This document shows positions 38,147 to 47,901 of a stretch of DNA of 64,000 bases, one piece after another (position 1 is the first letter of the stretch; each line of letters begins with the position of its first letter). The translations under genes were made by a program, and so were the position numbers. The notes under the pieces are model-generated. The model worked only from the letters and a program-made list of their open reading frames with translations, searched no databases and was not told the DNA's origin. The stretch is from Propioniciclava sp. (GTDB lineage: Bacteria > Actinomycetota > Actinomycetes > Propionibacteriales > Propionibacteriaceae). The stretch spans positions 1 to 64,000 of the forward strand of contig NZ_JARKOT010000139.1 in NCBI RefSeq assembly GCF_029977985.1, given 5' to 3'.

Positions 38147-39120
38147 GCGGGCTCCTTGACGGCAGCGACGAGGGCGGCGCGGTCGAAACGCGCGCCGATG
38201 GGCGTGACGAACACCCAGCGGGTCTCGTCGGCCGGGTCGAGGCCGCGGCGGATGTCGATCTCGAGCCGTTCGGACGCCAGCGGCTCGGCCACGCCGGCCC
38301 CCCACTCGACGAGCGTGACGGAGTCGGCCAGGGAGGCGTCCAGGTCGAGGTCCTCGAGTTCGGCGAACGAGCCGAGCCGGTAGGCGTCGACGTGCACCAG
38401 ATCCGGGCCGCCGACCGCCGAACGGTGGATGCGGGCGAGGACGAACGTCGGCGAGATCACGGGGCCCTCGACGCCGAGCCCGGCACCGAGGCCCTGGGTG
38501 AGCGTCGTCTTGCCGGCACCGAGATCGCCGGTGGCGATGATCAGGTCGCCGGGGCGCAGGACGCCGGCCAGTCGCCGCCCGAGGGCGCGCATGGCGTCGG
38601 CGTCCGGAATGGACGCCGCGACGGCGAGCGGGCGGCGCATGACGTGGCAGTCGCCCTCGGTGCCGTCGACGGCGAAGCCGTGCCGCTCCCACCAGCGGCG
38701 GATCTGCGGGTACTCCTGCCGGGCGAGCAGATGCACCTCGGTCTCGCCGCGGGCGGAGAGGAGGTCGAGGATGACGGAGACCAGGAACGACGCCACGCCC
38801 TGCTCGCGGTGCTCGGGCAGGACGCCCACGCGGCCGATGCGCAGCGTGTCGTCGTCGCGGCGGGTGACGAGGGTGACGCCGACGGGCTCGTCGTCGATGA
38901 GGGCCAGGTAGCCGCCCCCGCGGGCGGCGGCGTCGGCGACGTCGGTGACGTCATCCCGCAGCGCCTGGGGCTGCGCGCCGATGACGGGACGCGCCTTGAA
39001 CGCCTTCTGGATGATGCCGTAGGCCACCCCGGCGTCGTCCGGTCCCAGCGCCCGCACCGCCAGCCGGCGCCCGTCGGCCAACGTGGCCGCGGCGAGATCA
39101 GGGGCAGCGTCGAGGGTCAC
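38143..39120 (-). CDS. tsaE: Fused GNAT acetyltransferase-TsaE ATPase
   Basis: A 325-residue fusion. Residues 1-165 form a GNAT acetyltransferase (acetyl-CoA region VGVLPEHREQGVASFLVSVI, then RWWERHGFAV). Residues about 175-325 are TsaE, the ATPase that drives the TsaB-TsaD complex, with Walker A GDLGAGKTTLTQGLG, SPTFVLARIH and LVEWGAG. TsaE is normally a separate protein of about 150 residues. First gene of the four-gene coupled t6A operon. The acetyltransferase target is unknown. The 89-base gap to acpS holds nothing recognised. Confidence 0.9.
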   Translation of the reverse strand: MTLDAAPDLAAATLADGRRLAVRALGPDDAGVAYGIIQKAFKARPVIGAQPQALRDDVTDVADAAARGGGYLALIDDEPVGVTLVTRRDDDTLRIGRVGVLPEHREQGVASFLVSVILDLLSARGETEVHLLARQEYPQIRRWWERHGFAVDGTEGDCHVMRRPLAVAASIPDADAMRALGRRLAGVLRPGDLIIATGDLGAGKTTLTQGLGAGLGVEGPVISPTFVLARIHRSAVGGPDLVHVDAYRLGSFAELEDLDLDASLADSVTLVEWGAGVAEPLASERLEIDIRRGLDPADETRWVFVTPIGARFDRAALVAAVKEPA

Positions 39121-39209
39121 GGGAGTCCTTCACGGGCGGCGGGAGCACAACTCGTCCATGCTACCGCGCCTGCGGGAAGCCCCGGACGTCGGCCTGGCCG
39201 GCCCCGGCC

Positions 39210-39557
39210 TCAGCCCTCGCAGACCACCATCGCGACGGCGACCCCGGCGTCGTGGCTGATGGACACGTGCAGCCGGTTGACGCCGAGTTCGTCGACCCGA
39301 TCGCCCACCGTGCCGGTGACGATCAGCGAGGGGCGTCCGGTCTCGTCCGAGAGCACCTCGCAGTCGGACCAGCGCAGCCCGAGCGGTGCTCCGAGGGCCT
39401 TGGCGAGCGCCTCCTTGGCAGCGAAGCGCCCGGCGAGGGTCTGCGGGCTGCCCTGCTGCTCGGCGAGGGTGAACACGCGGTCCACGAAGCCGGGCCGCGC
39501 GCAGGCGTCCGAGATGCGATCGACGGCGCACACGTCGACACCGACCCCGAGGATCAT
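39210..39557 (-). CDS. acpS: Holo-[acyl-carrier-protein] synthase
   Basis: A 115-residue phosphopantetheinyl transferase that activates acyl carrier protein for fatty acid synthesis. Magnesium-binding residues are in ILGVGVDVCAVDRI and RFAAKEALAKAL; HVSISHDAGVAVAMVV is the usual C-terminal strand. ATG 39557 lies 4 bases after the glmS stop, so it is cotranscribed with glmS. In related actinobacteria the NAD(P)HX-repair and alanine racemase genes usually follow here; they are absent. Confidence 0.93.
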   Translation of the reverse strand: MILGVGVDVCAVDRISDACARPGFVDRVFTLAEQQGSPQTLAGRFAAKEALAKALGAPLGLRWSDCEVLSDETGRPSLIVTGTVGDRVDELGVNRLHVSISHDAGVAVAMVVCEG

Positions 39558-39561
39558 CGCG

Positions 39562-41406
39562 TCACTCGACCGTGACGGACTTGGCGAGGTTCCTCGGCTG
39601 GTCGACGTCGTGGCCGGCCAACGTGGCGATCTCGCAGGCGAAGACCTGCAGCGGGATCGTGGCCAGCAGCGGCTGCAACAGCGTCGATGCCCGCGGCAGC
39701 CGAAGGATGACATCGGCGTACGGTTCCACCTCCACGTCGCCGTCCTCGGCGAGCACGATCGTGCGCGCCCCACGGGCCCGCACCTCCTGAATGTTGGAGA
39801 TGACCTTGTCGTGCAGTTGATCGCGGCCCTGCGGCGGCACGATGACGAACACCGGGGTGCCGTCCTCGACCAGCGCGATCGGGCCGTGCTTCAGCTCGCC
39901 GGCCGGGAAACCCTCGGCGTGGAGGTAGGCGATCTCCTTGAGCTTGAGAGCCCCCTCGAGGGCCACCGGGTAGCCGACGTGGCGGCCCAGGAACAGCACC
40001 GACCGGGCGCCCCTCAACTCGGCCGCCAGAGCCAGCACCCGGTCCTGACGGTCGAGCACCTCCTGGATCTTCGCCGGCATGGACTCCAGTTCGGCCATGA
40101 CGGTGGCGATCTCGTCGCCGAACTTCGTGCCGCGCACCTGGGCGAGGTACAGGCCGAGCAGGTAGCAGGCGGCCACCTGCGTCAGGAACCCCTTGGTCGA
40201 CGCCACGCCGATCTCGGGGCCGGCGTGCGTGTAGAGGACCGCGTCCGACTCGCGCGGGATCGTCGACCCGTTCGTGTTGCAGATGGCGACCACCTTGGCG
40301 CCCTGCTGGCGCGCGTGCCGCACAGCCATGAGCGTGTCCGCGGTCTCGCCCGATTGCGAGATGGTCACGACGAGCGTGCGGGGGGTGATGATCGGGTCGC
40401 GGTAGCGGAACTCGGAGGCGATCTCGACCTCGCAGGGGATGCGCGTCCAGTGCTCGATGGCGTACTTGGCGACCAATCCCGCGTAGAAGGCCGTGCCGCA
40501 GGCGACGATGACGATCTTGTCGGTCGTCTTGAGCTCGACCTCGCTGATGCGCACCTCGTCGAGGGTCAGCTGGTGGTTCGGGTCGAAGCGGCCGAGCAGC
40601 GTGTCGGCGACGGCCTTCGGCTGCTCGAAGATCTCCTTGCGCATGAACCAGTCGTAGCCGCCCTTCTCCGCGGCGGACAGGTCCCAGTCGACGTGGTAGG
40701 GCTTGCTGGGCGCAGGAGCGCCGTCGAAGTCGGTGACCGCATAACCGTCCGGGTTCACGTCGACGACCTCGTCCTGACCCATCTCGACGGCCTCGCGGGT
40801 GTACTCGATGAACGCCGACACGTCGGATGCCACGAACATCTCGCCCTCGCCGACGCCGACGACGAGAGGGCTGTTGCGGCGCGCCGCCACGATGCGGTCG
40901 GGCTGTTCGGCATCCAGCGCGACGAGCGTGAACGCCCCCTCGAGGCGTTTGCAGACGGTGCGCATCGCGTCGGCCAGATCGGCGCCGCCGTCCACCTCCC
41001 GGCCGACGAGTTGGGCGGCCACCTCGGTGTCGGTCTCGGAGTCGAAGCCGACGCCCTCGTCCTCCAACTCGGCGCGCAGCGCCGCGAAGTTCTCGATGAT
41101 CCCGTTGTGGACGAGGGCGACGCGCCCGGACGCCGACAGGTGCGGGTGCGCGTTGCCGTCGGTCGGCCCGCCGTGGGTCGCCCAGCGGGTGTGCCCGATG
41201 CCGAAGGACGCCGACGCCAGCGGCTGGGCGGTCAGCTCGGTCTCGAGGTTGGCGAGCTTGCCCGCCTTCTTCCGTGCCTGGAGCCCCTGCTCGCCCACGA
41301 CGGCGATACCGGCGGAGTCGTAGCCCCGGTATTCCATGCGTCGCAAGCCGTCAATCACGACCTTCTGGGCCTCGCGGGGGCCGACATAGCCGATAATGCC
41401 GCACAT
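39562..41406 (-). CDS. glmS: Glutamine-fructose-6-phosphate aminotransferase
   Basis: A 614-residue enzyme making glucosamine-6-phosphate, the first step to UDP-GlcNAc. The start must be MCGIIGYVG because Cys2 is the glutaminase nucleophile; GIGHTRWATHG follows. The isomerase half has two SIS domains (VACGTAFYAGLVAKY, TISQSGETADTL, STKGFLTQVAACYLLG) and ends NLAKSVTVE. ATG 41406 shares bases with the divergent coaA start. No ribozyme or leader fits upstream. Confidence 0.97.
   Translation of the reverse strand: MCGIIGYVGPREAQKVVIDGLRRMEYRGYDSAGIAVVGEQGLQARKKAGKLANLETELTAQPLASASFGIGHTRWATHGGPTDGNAHPHLSASGRVALVHNGIIENFAALRAELEDEGVGFDSETDTEVAAQLVGREVDGGADLADAMRTVCKRLEGAFTLVALDAEQPDRIVAARRNSPLVVGVGEGEMFVASDVSAFIEYTREAVEMGQDEVVDVNPDGYAVTDFDGAPAPSKPYHVDWDLSAAEKGGYDWFMRKEIFEQPKAVADTLLGRFDPNHQLTLDEVRISEVELKTTDKIVIVACGTAFYAGLVAKYAIEHWTRIPCEVEIASEFRYRDPIITPRTLVVTISQSGETADTLMAVRHARQQGAKVVAICNTNGSTIPRESDAVLYTHAGPEIGVASTKGFLTQVAACYLLGLYLAQVRGTKFGDEIATVMAELESMPAKIQEVLDRQDRVLALAAELRGARSVLFLGRHVGYPVALEGALKLKEIAYLHAEGFPAGELKHGPIALVEDGTPVFVIVPPQGRDQLHDKVISNIQEVRARGARTIVLAEDGDVEVEPYADVILRLPRASTLLQPLLATIPLQVFACEIATLAGHDVDQPRNLAKSVTVE
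41392..41397 (+). promoter_or_regulatory. -10 box of leaderless coaA promoter, inside glmS
   Basis: GATAAT followed by seven bases and ATG 41405. The box lies within the first codons of glmS on the other strand. Confidence 0.5.
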
Positions 41407-42403
41407 GGGCCGAAGCCTACCGTCGGAGACGACCGCCACGGACTCGCCCCGCGGGGCGGCTCGGATCGACGAGTTCGGCCCCTACCTGCGGGCCGATCGT
41501 CCTGTCTGGGCCAAGCTGGCGAGCGCCATGCCCGTCGAACTCACCGAGGAGACCGTCGACCGCGTCCGTTCCCGGCTGGACACCATCGAACTCGAGCAGG
41601 TACGCGAGGTCTACCTGCCGCTCACCGAACTCATCAACCACTACGTCGAGAACACCCGCCAGCTCTACTCCGACACCCACGACTTCCTCGGCGTCCACAC
41701 CGACCGGACGCCCTTCGTGATCGGCGTCGCCGGCTCCGTCGCCGTGGGCAAGTCGACGACGAGCCGCCTCTTGCGCGAGTTGTTGGCCCAGCTGCCGGGA
41801 CGCCCCCACGTCGAGATGGTCACGACCGACGGCTTCCTCCACAGCAACGCCGAGCTGATGCGCCGCGGAATGATGAATCGCAAGGGTTTCCCCGAGAGCT
41901 ACGACCGCTACGCCCTGCTGCGCTTTGTCATGGACGTGAAGTCGGGCGCCGAGGAGGTCTCGGCCCCCGTCTACAGTCACCTCACCTACGACATCGTGCC
42001 CGGCGAGCGCGCAGTCGTGCACGCCCCGGACATCCTCATCGTCGAGGGTCTCAACGTGCTCCAACCGGCGCGGCGGCGTCCGGACGGCAGCATGGCACTC
42101 GCCGTGAGCGACTTCTTCGACTTCTCCGTCTACGTGGACGCCGACCCGGTCGACCTGCGCGCTTGGTACCTGCAGCGGTTCATGCGGCTGCGCGAGACCG
42201 CCTTCCGCGACCCGCGATCGTACTTCGCCCGGTATGCGGCCATGGCGGAGCCGGACGCCGTGGCCTACGCCGAGAACATCTGGGACACCATCAACGGTCC
42301 CAACCACGTGCAGAACATCTTGCCCACGCGCGGCCGGGCGACCGTCATCCTGCGGAAAGACGCGAACCACGACATCGACTGGATCCGCATCCGGAAGGTG
42401 TGA
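41405..42403 (+). CDS. coaA: Type I pantothenate kinase
   Basis: A 332-residue P-loop kinase phosphorylating pantothenate, the first step to coenzyme A. The Walker A motif GVAGSVAVGKSTTSRLL is near residue 112; MVTTDGFLHSNAEL and FPESYDRYALLRFVMDVKSG follow; DFFDFSVYVDAD and DWIRIRKV close it. The N-terminus is about 25 residues longer than usual. ATG 41405 is preferred to ATG 41396 because a GATAAT box stands 7 nt before it. Confidence 0.94.
   Translation: MGRSLPSETTATDSPRGAARIDEFGPYLRADRPVWAKLASAMPVELTEETVDRVRSRLDTIELEQVREVYLPLTELINHYVENTRQLYSDTHDFLGVHTDRTPFVIGVAGSVAVGKSTTSRLLRELLAQLPGRPHVEMVTTDGFLHSNAELMRRGMMNRKGFPESYDRYALLRFVMDVKSGAEEVSAPVYSHLTYDIVPGERAVVHAPDILIVEGLNVLQPARRRPDGSMALAVSDFFDFSVYVDADPVDLRAWYLQRFMRLRETAFRDPRSYFARYAAMAEPDAVAYAENIWDTINGPNHVQNILPTRGRATVILRKDANHDIDWIRIRKV
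41414..41419 (-). promoter_or_regulatory. -10 box of leaderless glmS promoter, inside coaA
   Basis: TAGGCT on the minus strand, seven bases, then ATG 41406. It overlaps the coaA coding sequence. Confidence 0.5.
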
Positions 42404-42406
42404 CGC

Positions 42407-43177
42407 TCAGGCGCGGCGGCTCTCGACCATGTTGACGAGCACCAGTGGCAGACCGGCCAGCACGACCGCTACGAACTGGGCCCACCACGGGTCGAACACG
42501 TCGGTGGTCCCCTTCGCGATGATGCAGGCCCAGATCACCAGCGACCCCCAGGTGAGGGCCATCCAGTGCCGCATCCGCCACGTGTGCGAGGCGCGGGCCA
42601 GACCGTGCGTCATGAGGCTGGTCACGCCCAGCGCGACCGTCGTGAGCACGGCGATGATGGACGCGGTGATGAGCGGCCCACTCACCGCGTAGGCGGCCAC
42701 CATGAGCGCCGCGCCGACGAGGAACGTTCCCCTGCGGCTCTCGTCGTCGTCGCCGACGACGGGGCTGGTGCGCAGGTTCGGGTCGGCCTTGAATCCCACC
42801 ACGAGGAACGGCAGCGCGGCCGCGCCGGCGGCGATGAGGGATGCCCACCAAGGCAGCTCGAGGCCGGGCACGACGGCGGTGATCAGCATGAGCGCGCCGT
42901 AGGGCACGAGCGACCAGAGGCCGAAGGCGGCCCGCCACGGCCGGAACAGCGCCCGGCCGAGGTTGGCCAGGTGCCCGACGCCGGCCGCGGCCGCCCACAC
43001 GAAGAACGGCATGAGCGCCGGCAACTGGGACTCGAAGCGGAACTCGTGCAGCGTCGCGATGAGGCTCGACGTGAGCACGAACGCGAACACGAGGATCGCG
43101 GCGAGCACCCCCACGACGGTGGGCAGCAACGTGCGCTCGCGGGGCATCCGCACCTCCGGGGTCTCGGCGGGGGTCAC
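42407..43177 (-). CDS. Seven-helix membrane protein, unknown
   Basis: A 256-residue integral membrane protein with about seven to eight hydrophobic segments and short charged loops ([23 protein letters not shown] between the halves, [12 protein letters not shown] near residue 200). I recognise no family. GTG 43177 overlaps the glmM stop in GTGA, so it is translated with glmM. It converges on coaA with 3 bases between stops. Confidence 0.7.
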   Translation of the reverse strand: MTPAETPEVRMPRERTLLPTVVGVLAAILVFAFVLTSSLIATLHEFRFESQLPALMPFFVWAAAAGVGHLANLGRALFRPWRAAFGLWSLVPYGALMLITAVVPGLELPWWASLIAAGAAALPFLVVGFKADPNLRTSPVVGDDDESRRGTFLVGAALMVAAYAVSGPLITASIIAVLTTVALGVTSLMTHGLARASHTWRMRHWMALTWGSLVIWACIIAKGTTDVFDPWWAQFVAVVLAGLPLVLVNMVESRRA

Positions 43178-44526
43178 AGGCTCAGCCGGTCGCGCACCAC
43201 GTGCGCGAGGAGTTCGGCCACCTCGGTGGCCTTCTCCGCGGTGGCCGCCTCGACCATAACCCGGACGAGCGGCTCGGTCCCGGAAGGACGCAGCAGGACG
43301 CGGCCCGTGTCGCCCAGCTGGCGGCTGGCCTCGGTGACCGCGGCCGTCACTCCGGGATCGATGCCGGCGCGCGCCTTGTTCACCCCCGGCACGTTGATCA
43401 TCACCTGCGGCAGGCGGGTCATCACGGACGCCAACGCGGCCAGCGGCTCACCACTGGCGGCGACCCGAGACGCCACGTGCAGCGCCGTCAGGACGCCGTC
43501 GCCGGTGGTCGCGTACTGGCTCATGATCACGTGCCCCGACTGCTCGCCGCCGAGGGTGAAGCCGTTGGCGTTCATCGACTCCAGCACGTACCGGTCCCCC
43601 ACCTTCGTGGTGTCGACGCGGACGCCGTGGGCGCGCATCGCCTGCAGGAAGCCGAGGTTGCTCATGACGGTGGCCACGACCGTGTCGGAGTGCAAGGCGC
43701 CGGCGTCCTTCAACGCGAGGGCGAGAATGGCGAGGATCTGATCGCCATCGACCACCGTGCCGCCGGCGTCGACGGCGAGGCATCGGTCGGCGTCCCCGTC
43801 GAACGCGAAGCCGAGGTCGGCGCCGTACTGGAGCACGGCGGCCTGCAGGCCCTGCATGTGGGTCGAGCCGCAGTTCTCGTTGATGTTGAGGCCGCTCGGC
43901 GACGCGTGGATCGCGATCACCTCGGCGCCCTGCGCCTCGAACGCCGCCGGACCGGTCATGTGCGCCGCCCCGTTGGCGCAGTCGAGCACGACCTTCAGCC
44001 CGTGCAGGCTGCCGGCGTCGCCCAGCGACGCCACCAGGTGGGCGACGTACGCCTCGACCGCCTCGGGGCGGTCGCTGACGCGGCCGACGGCCGATCCCGT
44101 GGGACGGGTCCAGTCGGCGTCCATGCGCGCCTCGATCATGTCCTCGAGGTCGTCGTCGAGCTTGACCCCGCCCCGGCTCACGAACTTGATGCCGTTGTCG
44201 GGCATCGGGTTGTGGCTCGCGCTGAGCATGACGCCGAGGTCGGCGTCCAAGTGGCTGACGAGGTAGGCGAGGCCGGGCGTCGGGACGACGCCGAGCCGCA
44301 CCACGTCGACGCCGGCCGACGCGAGGCCCGCAACGACCGCCGCCTCGAGGAACTCGCCGGAGGCACGCGAGTCACGCGCAACGAGGGCCACCGGACGGTG
44401 ACCCTCGAAGAGCCCGGCCTCGCCGAGCACGTGCGCGGCCGCCACCGAGAGCTCGAGTGCGAGCTCTGCGGTGAGGTCGACATTCGCCTTGCCCCGGACC
44501 CCATCGGTTCCGAAGAGACGCGCCAT
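43174..44526 (-). CDS. glmM: Phosphoglucosamine mutase
   Basis: A 450-residue alpha-D-phosphohexomutase converting glucosamine-6-P to glucosamine-1-P. It begins [18 protein letters not shown], has the phosphoserine loop [17 protein letters not shown] near residue 100, the metal loop [13 protein letters not shown] near 240 and the phosphate-binding [16 protein letters not shown] near the end. It follows rpsI by 3 bases, an arrangement conserved in actinobacteria. Confidence 0.97.
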   Translation of the reverse strand: MARLFGTDGVRGKANVDLTAELALELSVAAAHVLGEAGLFEGHRPVALVARDSRASGEFLEAAVVAGLASAGVDVVRLGVVPTPGLAYLVSHLDADLGVMLSASHNPMPDNGIKFVSRGGVKLDDDLEDMIEARMDADWTRPTGSAVGRVSDRPEAVEAYVAHLVASLGDAGSLHGLKVVLDCANGAAHMTGPAAFEAQGAEVIAIHASPSGLNINENCGSTHMQGLQAAVLQYGADLGFAFDGDADRCLAVDAGGTVVDGDQILAILALALKDAGALHSDTVVATVMSNLGFLQAMRAHGVRVDTTKVGDRYVLESMNANGFTLGGEQSGHVIMSQYATTGDGVLTALHVASRVAASGEPLAALASVMTRLPQVMINVPGVNKARAGIDPGVTAAVTEASRQLGDTGRVLLRPSGTEPLVRVMVEAATAEKATEVAELLAHVVRDRLSL

Positions 44527-44529
44527 GGC

Positions 44530-45048
44530 TCAGCGCTTGCTGTACTGCGGAGCCTTGCGGGCCTTCTTGAGACCGGCCTTCTTGCGCTCCTTGGCGCGGG
44601 CGTCACGCGTGAGCAGCCCCGCCTTCTTGAGCGCAGGGCGGCTGGCCTCGGCGTCGATGGCGTTGAGCGCGCGGGCGATGCCCAGGCGCAGCGCGCCGGC
44701 CTGGCCGGTGATGCCACCGCCGACGATCTTCACGATGACGTCGTAGGAGCCTTCGACCCCGGCCGTCACGAACGGCTCGTTGATCGTCTGCTGGTGCAGC
44801 TTGTTCGGGAAGTAGTCCTCCAGCGTGCGGTCGTTGATGGTGAACTGGCCGGAGCCGGGCACCAGGCGGACACGCGCCACGGCCTCCTTGCGGCGGCCGG
44901 TGGCGGCACCGGGCGCCACGACGGCGGGCCGCTCGCCGGGAGCGGCGGACGTCGGCGTGGCCTCGGAACGGTAGGCGATCTCGCGGTCACCCTCGGTGAA
45001 CGGAGCGGCCTCGACCTCGACGGTCTCTTCGGTAACGGTGTCAGACAC
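44530..45048 (-). CDS. rpsI: 30S ribosomal protein S9
   Basis: A 172-residue S9. An acidic N-terminal extension of about 45 residues, common in actinobacteria, precedes the conserved [17 protein letters not shown] and the basic tail ending [12 protein letters not shown] that reaches into the tRNA site. GTG 45048 follows AGGAAG. Cotranscribed with rplM 11 bases upstream. Confidence 0.97.
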   Translation of the reverse strand: MSDTVTEETVEVEAAPFTEGDREIAYRSEATPTSAAPGERPAVVAPGAATGRRKEAVARVRLVPGSGQFTINDRTLEDYFPNKLHQQTINEPFVTAGVEGSYDVIVKIVGGGITGQAGALRLGIARALNAIDAEASRPALKKAGLLTRDARAKERKKAGLKKARKAPQYSKR

Positions 45049-45059
45049 GGTGCTTCCTG

Positions 45060-45503
45060 TCACTGGGCGATCTGGGTGATCTCGAACGGCTGGGGCTGCT
45101 GCGCCGCATGCGGGTGCTCGGGGCCGGCGTAGACCTTGAGCTTCTTGATGACCTGGCGGCTGAGGCGGTTCTTGGGGAGCATGCCCCAGACGGCCTGCTC
45201 GACCGCCTTGCGCGGATCCTTGGCGATGAGCTCGCCCATCGGGACGGCCTTCAGGCCACCCGGCCGCCCGCTGTGGCGGTAGGACATCTTGGCGGTCGCC
45301 TTGTTGCCCGTGAGGGCGATCTTGGAGGCGTTGACGACGATGACGAAGTCGCCGGTGTCGACGTGGGGCGCGAAGATGGCCTTGTGCTTGCCGCGCAGCA
45401 GGGTGGCGGCGGTCACGGCCAGGCGGCCCAGGGTCACATCGGTGGCGTCGATCACGTGCCAGGCACGCGTCACGTCGGCGGCCTTCGGACTGTAGGTGGT
45501 CAT
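45060..45503 (-). CDS. rplM: 50S ribosomal protein L13
   Basis: A 147-residue L13 with [19 protein letters not shown] at the start, [18 protein letters not shown], and [22 protein letters not shown] 45503 matches the usual start, with only a weak ribosome site; an upstream ATG at 45524 would add seven residues. First gene of rplM-rpsI-glmM. The 219-base gap to the divergent EF-G2 gene carries both promoters and no other feature I can support. Confidence 0.97.
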   Translation of the reverse strand: MTTYSPKAADVTRAWHVIDATDVTLGRLAVTAATLLRGKHKAIFAPHVDTGDFVIVVNASKIALTGNKATAKMSYRHSGRPGGLKAVPMGELIAKDPRKAVEQAVWGMLPKNRLSRQVIKKLKVYAGPEHPHAAQQPQPFEITQIAQ

Positions 45504-45709
45504 GAAACCCAACCCATCTGTCATCGGGGAGCTGATCGAAGCCAGCACCCGGCGCCTCCCCGGACACGCGCGGGCACAACAGCGTCAAACCTTACCGGCG
45601 CGGCGTCCGGGAGGTCAAAACAGGGCCGACCCCCGGGACGGCAACGACACACTGTAGGAGACGGCGCCGTCAATGCGCGACACGGTGGGCGCGGGCGCGG
45701 TTTTGGTGG

Positions 45710-45715
45710 CAGGGT
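45710..45715 (+). promoter_or_regulatory. -10 box of leaderless EF-G2 promoter
   Basis: CAGGGT followed by seven bases and ATG 45723, without a ribosome-binding site. Confidence 0.4.
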
Positions 45716-45722
45716 GTGCGGC

Positions 45723-47819
45723 ATGAGTTCGAAGATGAACAACACGACGGTCCAGGTGAACACCCCGGACGACGTGCGCAACGTGGTGCTGATCGGGACG
45801 GCGGGGTCCGGCAAGACCTCTCTGTTCGAGAATCTGCTGCGCGCGCGCGTCCCCGGCTACAGAGGAGAGAAGGACGATCCGGAGCGCCTCTCGCAGCTCT
45901 ACCTCGCCTCGCTCGTGCAGGGCGACGTGCAGGTCAATCTGCTGGACGCCCCCGGCCACCCCGACTTCGTGGGTGAGTTGCGCGCGGGCATCCGGGCGGC
46001 GGACGCCGCCATCTTCGTCATCAGCGCCGCCGACGGGGTGGATCCGGCCGCCCAGGCGTTGTGGGAGGAGTGCGCCGAGGCCAACCTGCCCCGCATCATC
46101 GCGCTGGCGAAGATGGACGCCGCGCACGCCGACTTCGACACCGTCCTCGCCGAACTGCAGGGCGCGTTGGGCGAGGGCGTACTGCCCACCCACATCCCCG
46201 TCGGGTCGGGCACGGGTCTCAACGGCACCGTCGGCGTCCTGTCGCGGCGGTTCCGCGACTACGCGGGTGGGTCGACGCCGACCCTGACCGAAGGCGACGA
46301 CAGCCACGCTGCGCTCATCGAGCCGTATGTGGGGCCGCTCATGGAGGGTCTCATCCAGGAGGCGGACGACGCCGAGCTCATGGAGAGCTACCTGGAAGGC
46401 AACGATCCGGGCCGCGACTACCTGCTCGACGATCTGATGAAGGCGTCGGCCGGTGCAAACCTGTACCCGGTCGTGCCCGTGGTCGCCACGAGCGGCGTGG
46501 GCACCGAGGAACTGCTGAGCCTCATCGAGCACGGCTTCCCGACGCCGAGCCTGCACCCGAACCCGACCATGGTGAAGCTCAACGGCGACGAGGTGGGCCC
46601 AGCGCCGTGCGATCCGTCGGCACCGCTGGTGGCGCAGGTGATCCGGACGACGACCGACCCGTTCGCGGGGCGGCTCTCGATGGTGCGCATCTTCTCGGGC
46701 ACCCTCGCGGCCGACTCGACCGTGCACGTGTCGGGCCACAAGTCGTTCTTCGGCGGCGACGAGACGGCCGCCGCCACCGACCACGACGGCGACGAGCGGG
46801 TCGGTCAGATCCAGGTCGCGATCGGCTCCGAACTCGTGGGCAAGCCGAAGGCGATCGCCGGCGAGATCGTGATGCTGCCGAAGCTCGCGACCGCCGAGAC
46901 GGGCGACACCCTGTCCTCGAAGGACAACGTGGTCGTCATCCCCAACTGGCGCACGCCCGAGGCACTGCTGCCGCTCGCCATCAAGGCCGCCACCCGCAAC
47001 GACGAGGACAAGCTCGCCTCCGCCCTGCAGCGGCTCGCCGTCGAGGACGCCACCGTGCGGCTCGCGCGGGGGGCGTCCGACCAGCTGGTGCTGTGGACGA
47101 CCGGCCAGGCCCATGCCGACCTGCTGCTCGGCCGGCTCAGGGACCGCTACGGGGTCAACGTCGCCCAGGAGGACGTGAAGATCGCCCTCAAGGAAACCTT
47201 CGTGGCCCCGGCGGCCGCGCAGGGGCGCCACGTCAAGCAGTCCGGCGGTCACGGGCAGTACGCGGTCGTGCAGATCGAGGTCGCGCCGCTCGAGCGCGGC
47301 GCCGGCTTCGCGTTCGTCGACAAGGTGGTGGGCGGCGCGGTGCCGCGCCAGTTCATCCCGAGTGTCGAGAAGGGCGCGAAGGCACAGCTCGAGAAGGGGC
47401 TGGTCGCCGGCTACCCGATGGTGGACGTGCAGGTGACGCTCGTCGACGGCAAGGCACACTCGGTCGACAGCTCCGACATGGCGTTCCAGATGGCGGCGTC
47501 CGCGGCGCTCAAGGAGGCGGCGGCCAAGCCGGGGACCACGGCGCTGCTCGAGCCGCTCGACCTCGTGGAGGTGACCGTGGGCGAGGATTACATGGGCGCG
47601 GTCATGACCGACCTCACCGGACGCCGCGGGCAACTCCAGGGCACCGATCAGGTGGGGCGCAAGATCGTCATCAAGGCGCTCGTGCCGCAGCTCGAACTGG
47701 CGCGCTACGCGATCGACCTGCGCGGCCTGGCCCACGGGTCCGGTACGTTCACGCGTGAGTTCAGCCACTACGAGTTGCTGCCGTCCAACCTCGTCGCGAG
47801 CCTGACGCAGAAGGACTGA
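45723..47819 (+). CDS. fusA2: Elongation factor G-like protein (EF-G2)
   Basis: A 698-residue translational GTPase related to EF-G but outside the str operon. G1 is GTAGSGKTSL near residue 28, G3 DAPGHPDF near 80 and G4 AKMDAAHADF near 135, where canonical NKxD has Ala for Asn. Domain IV shows GGHGQYAVVQIEV and domain V GEDYMGAVMTDLTGRRG. Mycobacterial FusA2 is the nearest known group; it is not the main translocase and its role is unclear. ATG 45723 is preferred; ATG 45735 is an alternative. A strong terminator follows. Confidence 0.9.
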   Translation: MSSKMNNTTVQVNTPDDVRNVVLIGTAGSGKTSLFENLLRARVPGYRGEKDDPERLSQLYLASLVQGDVQVNLLDAPGHPDFVGELRAGIRAADAAIFVISAADGVDPAAQALWEECAEANLPRIIALAKMDAAHADFDTVLAELQGALGEGVLPTHIPVGSGTGLNGTVGVLSRRFRDYAGGSTPTLTEGDDSHAALIEPYVGPLMEGLIQEADDAELMESYLEGNDPGRDYLLDDLMKASAGANLYPVVPVVATSGVGTEELLSLIEHGFPTPSLHPNPTMVKLNGDEVGPAPCDPSAPLVAQVIRTTTDPFAGRLSMVRIFSGTLAADSTVHVSGHKSFFGGDETAAATDHDGDERVGQIQVAIGSELVGKPKAIAGEIVMLPKLATAETGDTLSSKDNVVVIPNWRTPEALLPLAIKAATRNDEDKLASALQRLAVEDATVRLARGASDQLVLWTTGQAHADLLLGRLRDRYGVNVAQEDVKIALKETFVAPAAAQGRHVKQSGGHGQYAVVQIEVAPLERGAGFAFVDKVVGGAVPRQFIPSVEKGAKAQLEKGLVAGYPMVDVQVTLVDGKAHSVDSSDMAFQMAASAALKEAAAKPGTTALLEPLDLVEVTVGEDYMGAVMTDLTGRRGQLQGTDQVGRKIVIKALVPQLELARYAIDLRGLAHGSGTFTREFSHYELLPSNLVASLTQKD

Positions 47820-47831
47820 CCAACAAGGCGC

Positions 47832-47873
47832 CGACCGGCGGCCACCTCGTGGTGGCCGCCGGTCGCTTTGTTC
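47832..47873 (+). terminator. Terminator after EF-G2
   Basis: A perfect 15-bp GC-rich stem (47832-47846 with 47851-47865), TCGT loop, then CTTTGTT. It starts 13 bases after the stop codon and also faces the end of the convergent GtrA gene. Confidence 0.85.
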
Positions 47874-47901
47874 TCGGTCGCCGGCGTGGAACCTGAACCG
47901 C

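Noticed and set aside
41407-41460. A glmS ribozyme before glmS
   Set aside because: The upstream region is coaA coding sequence and no ribozyme core is visible.
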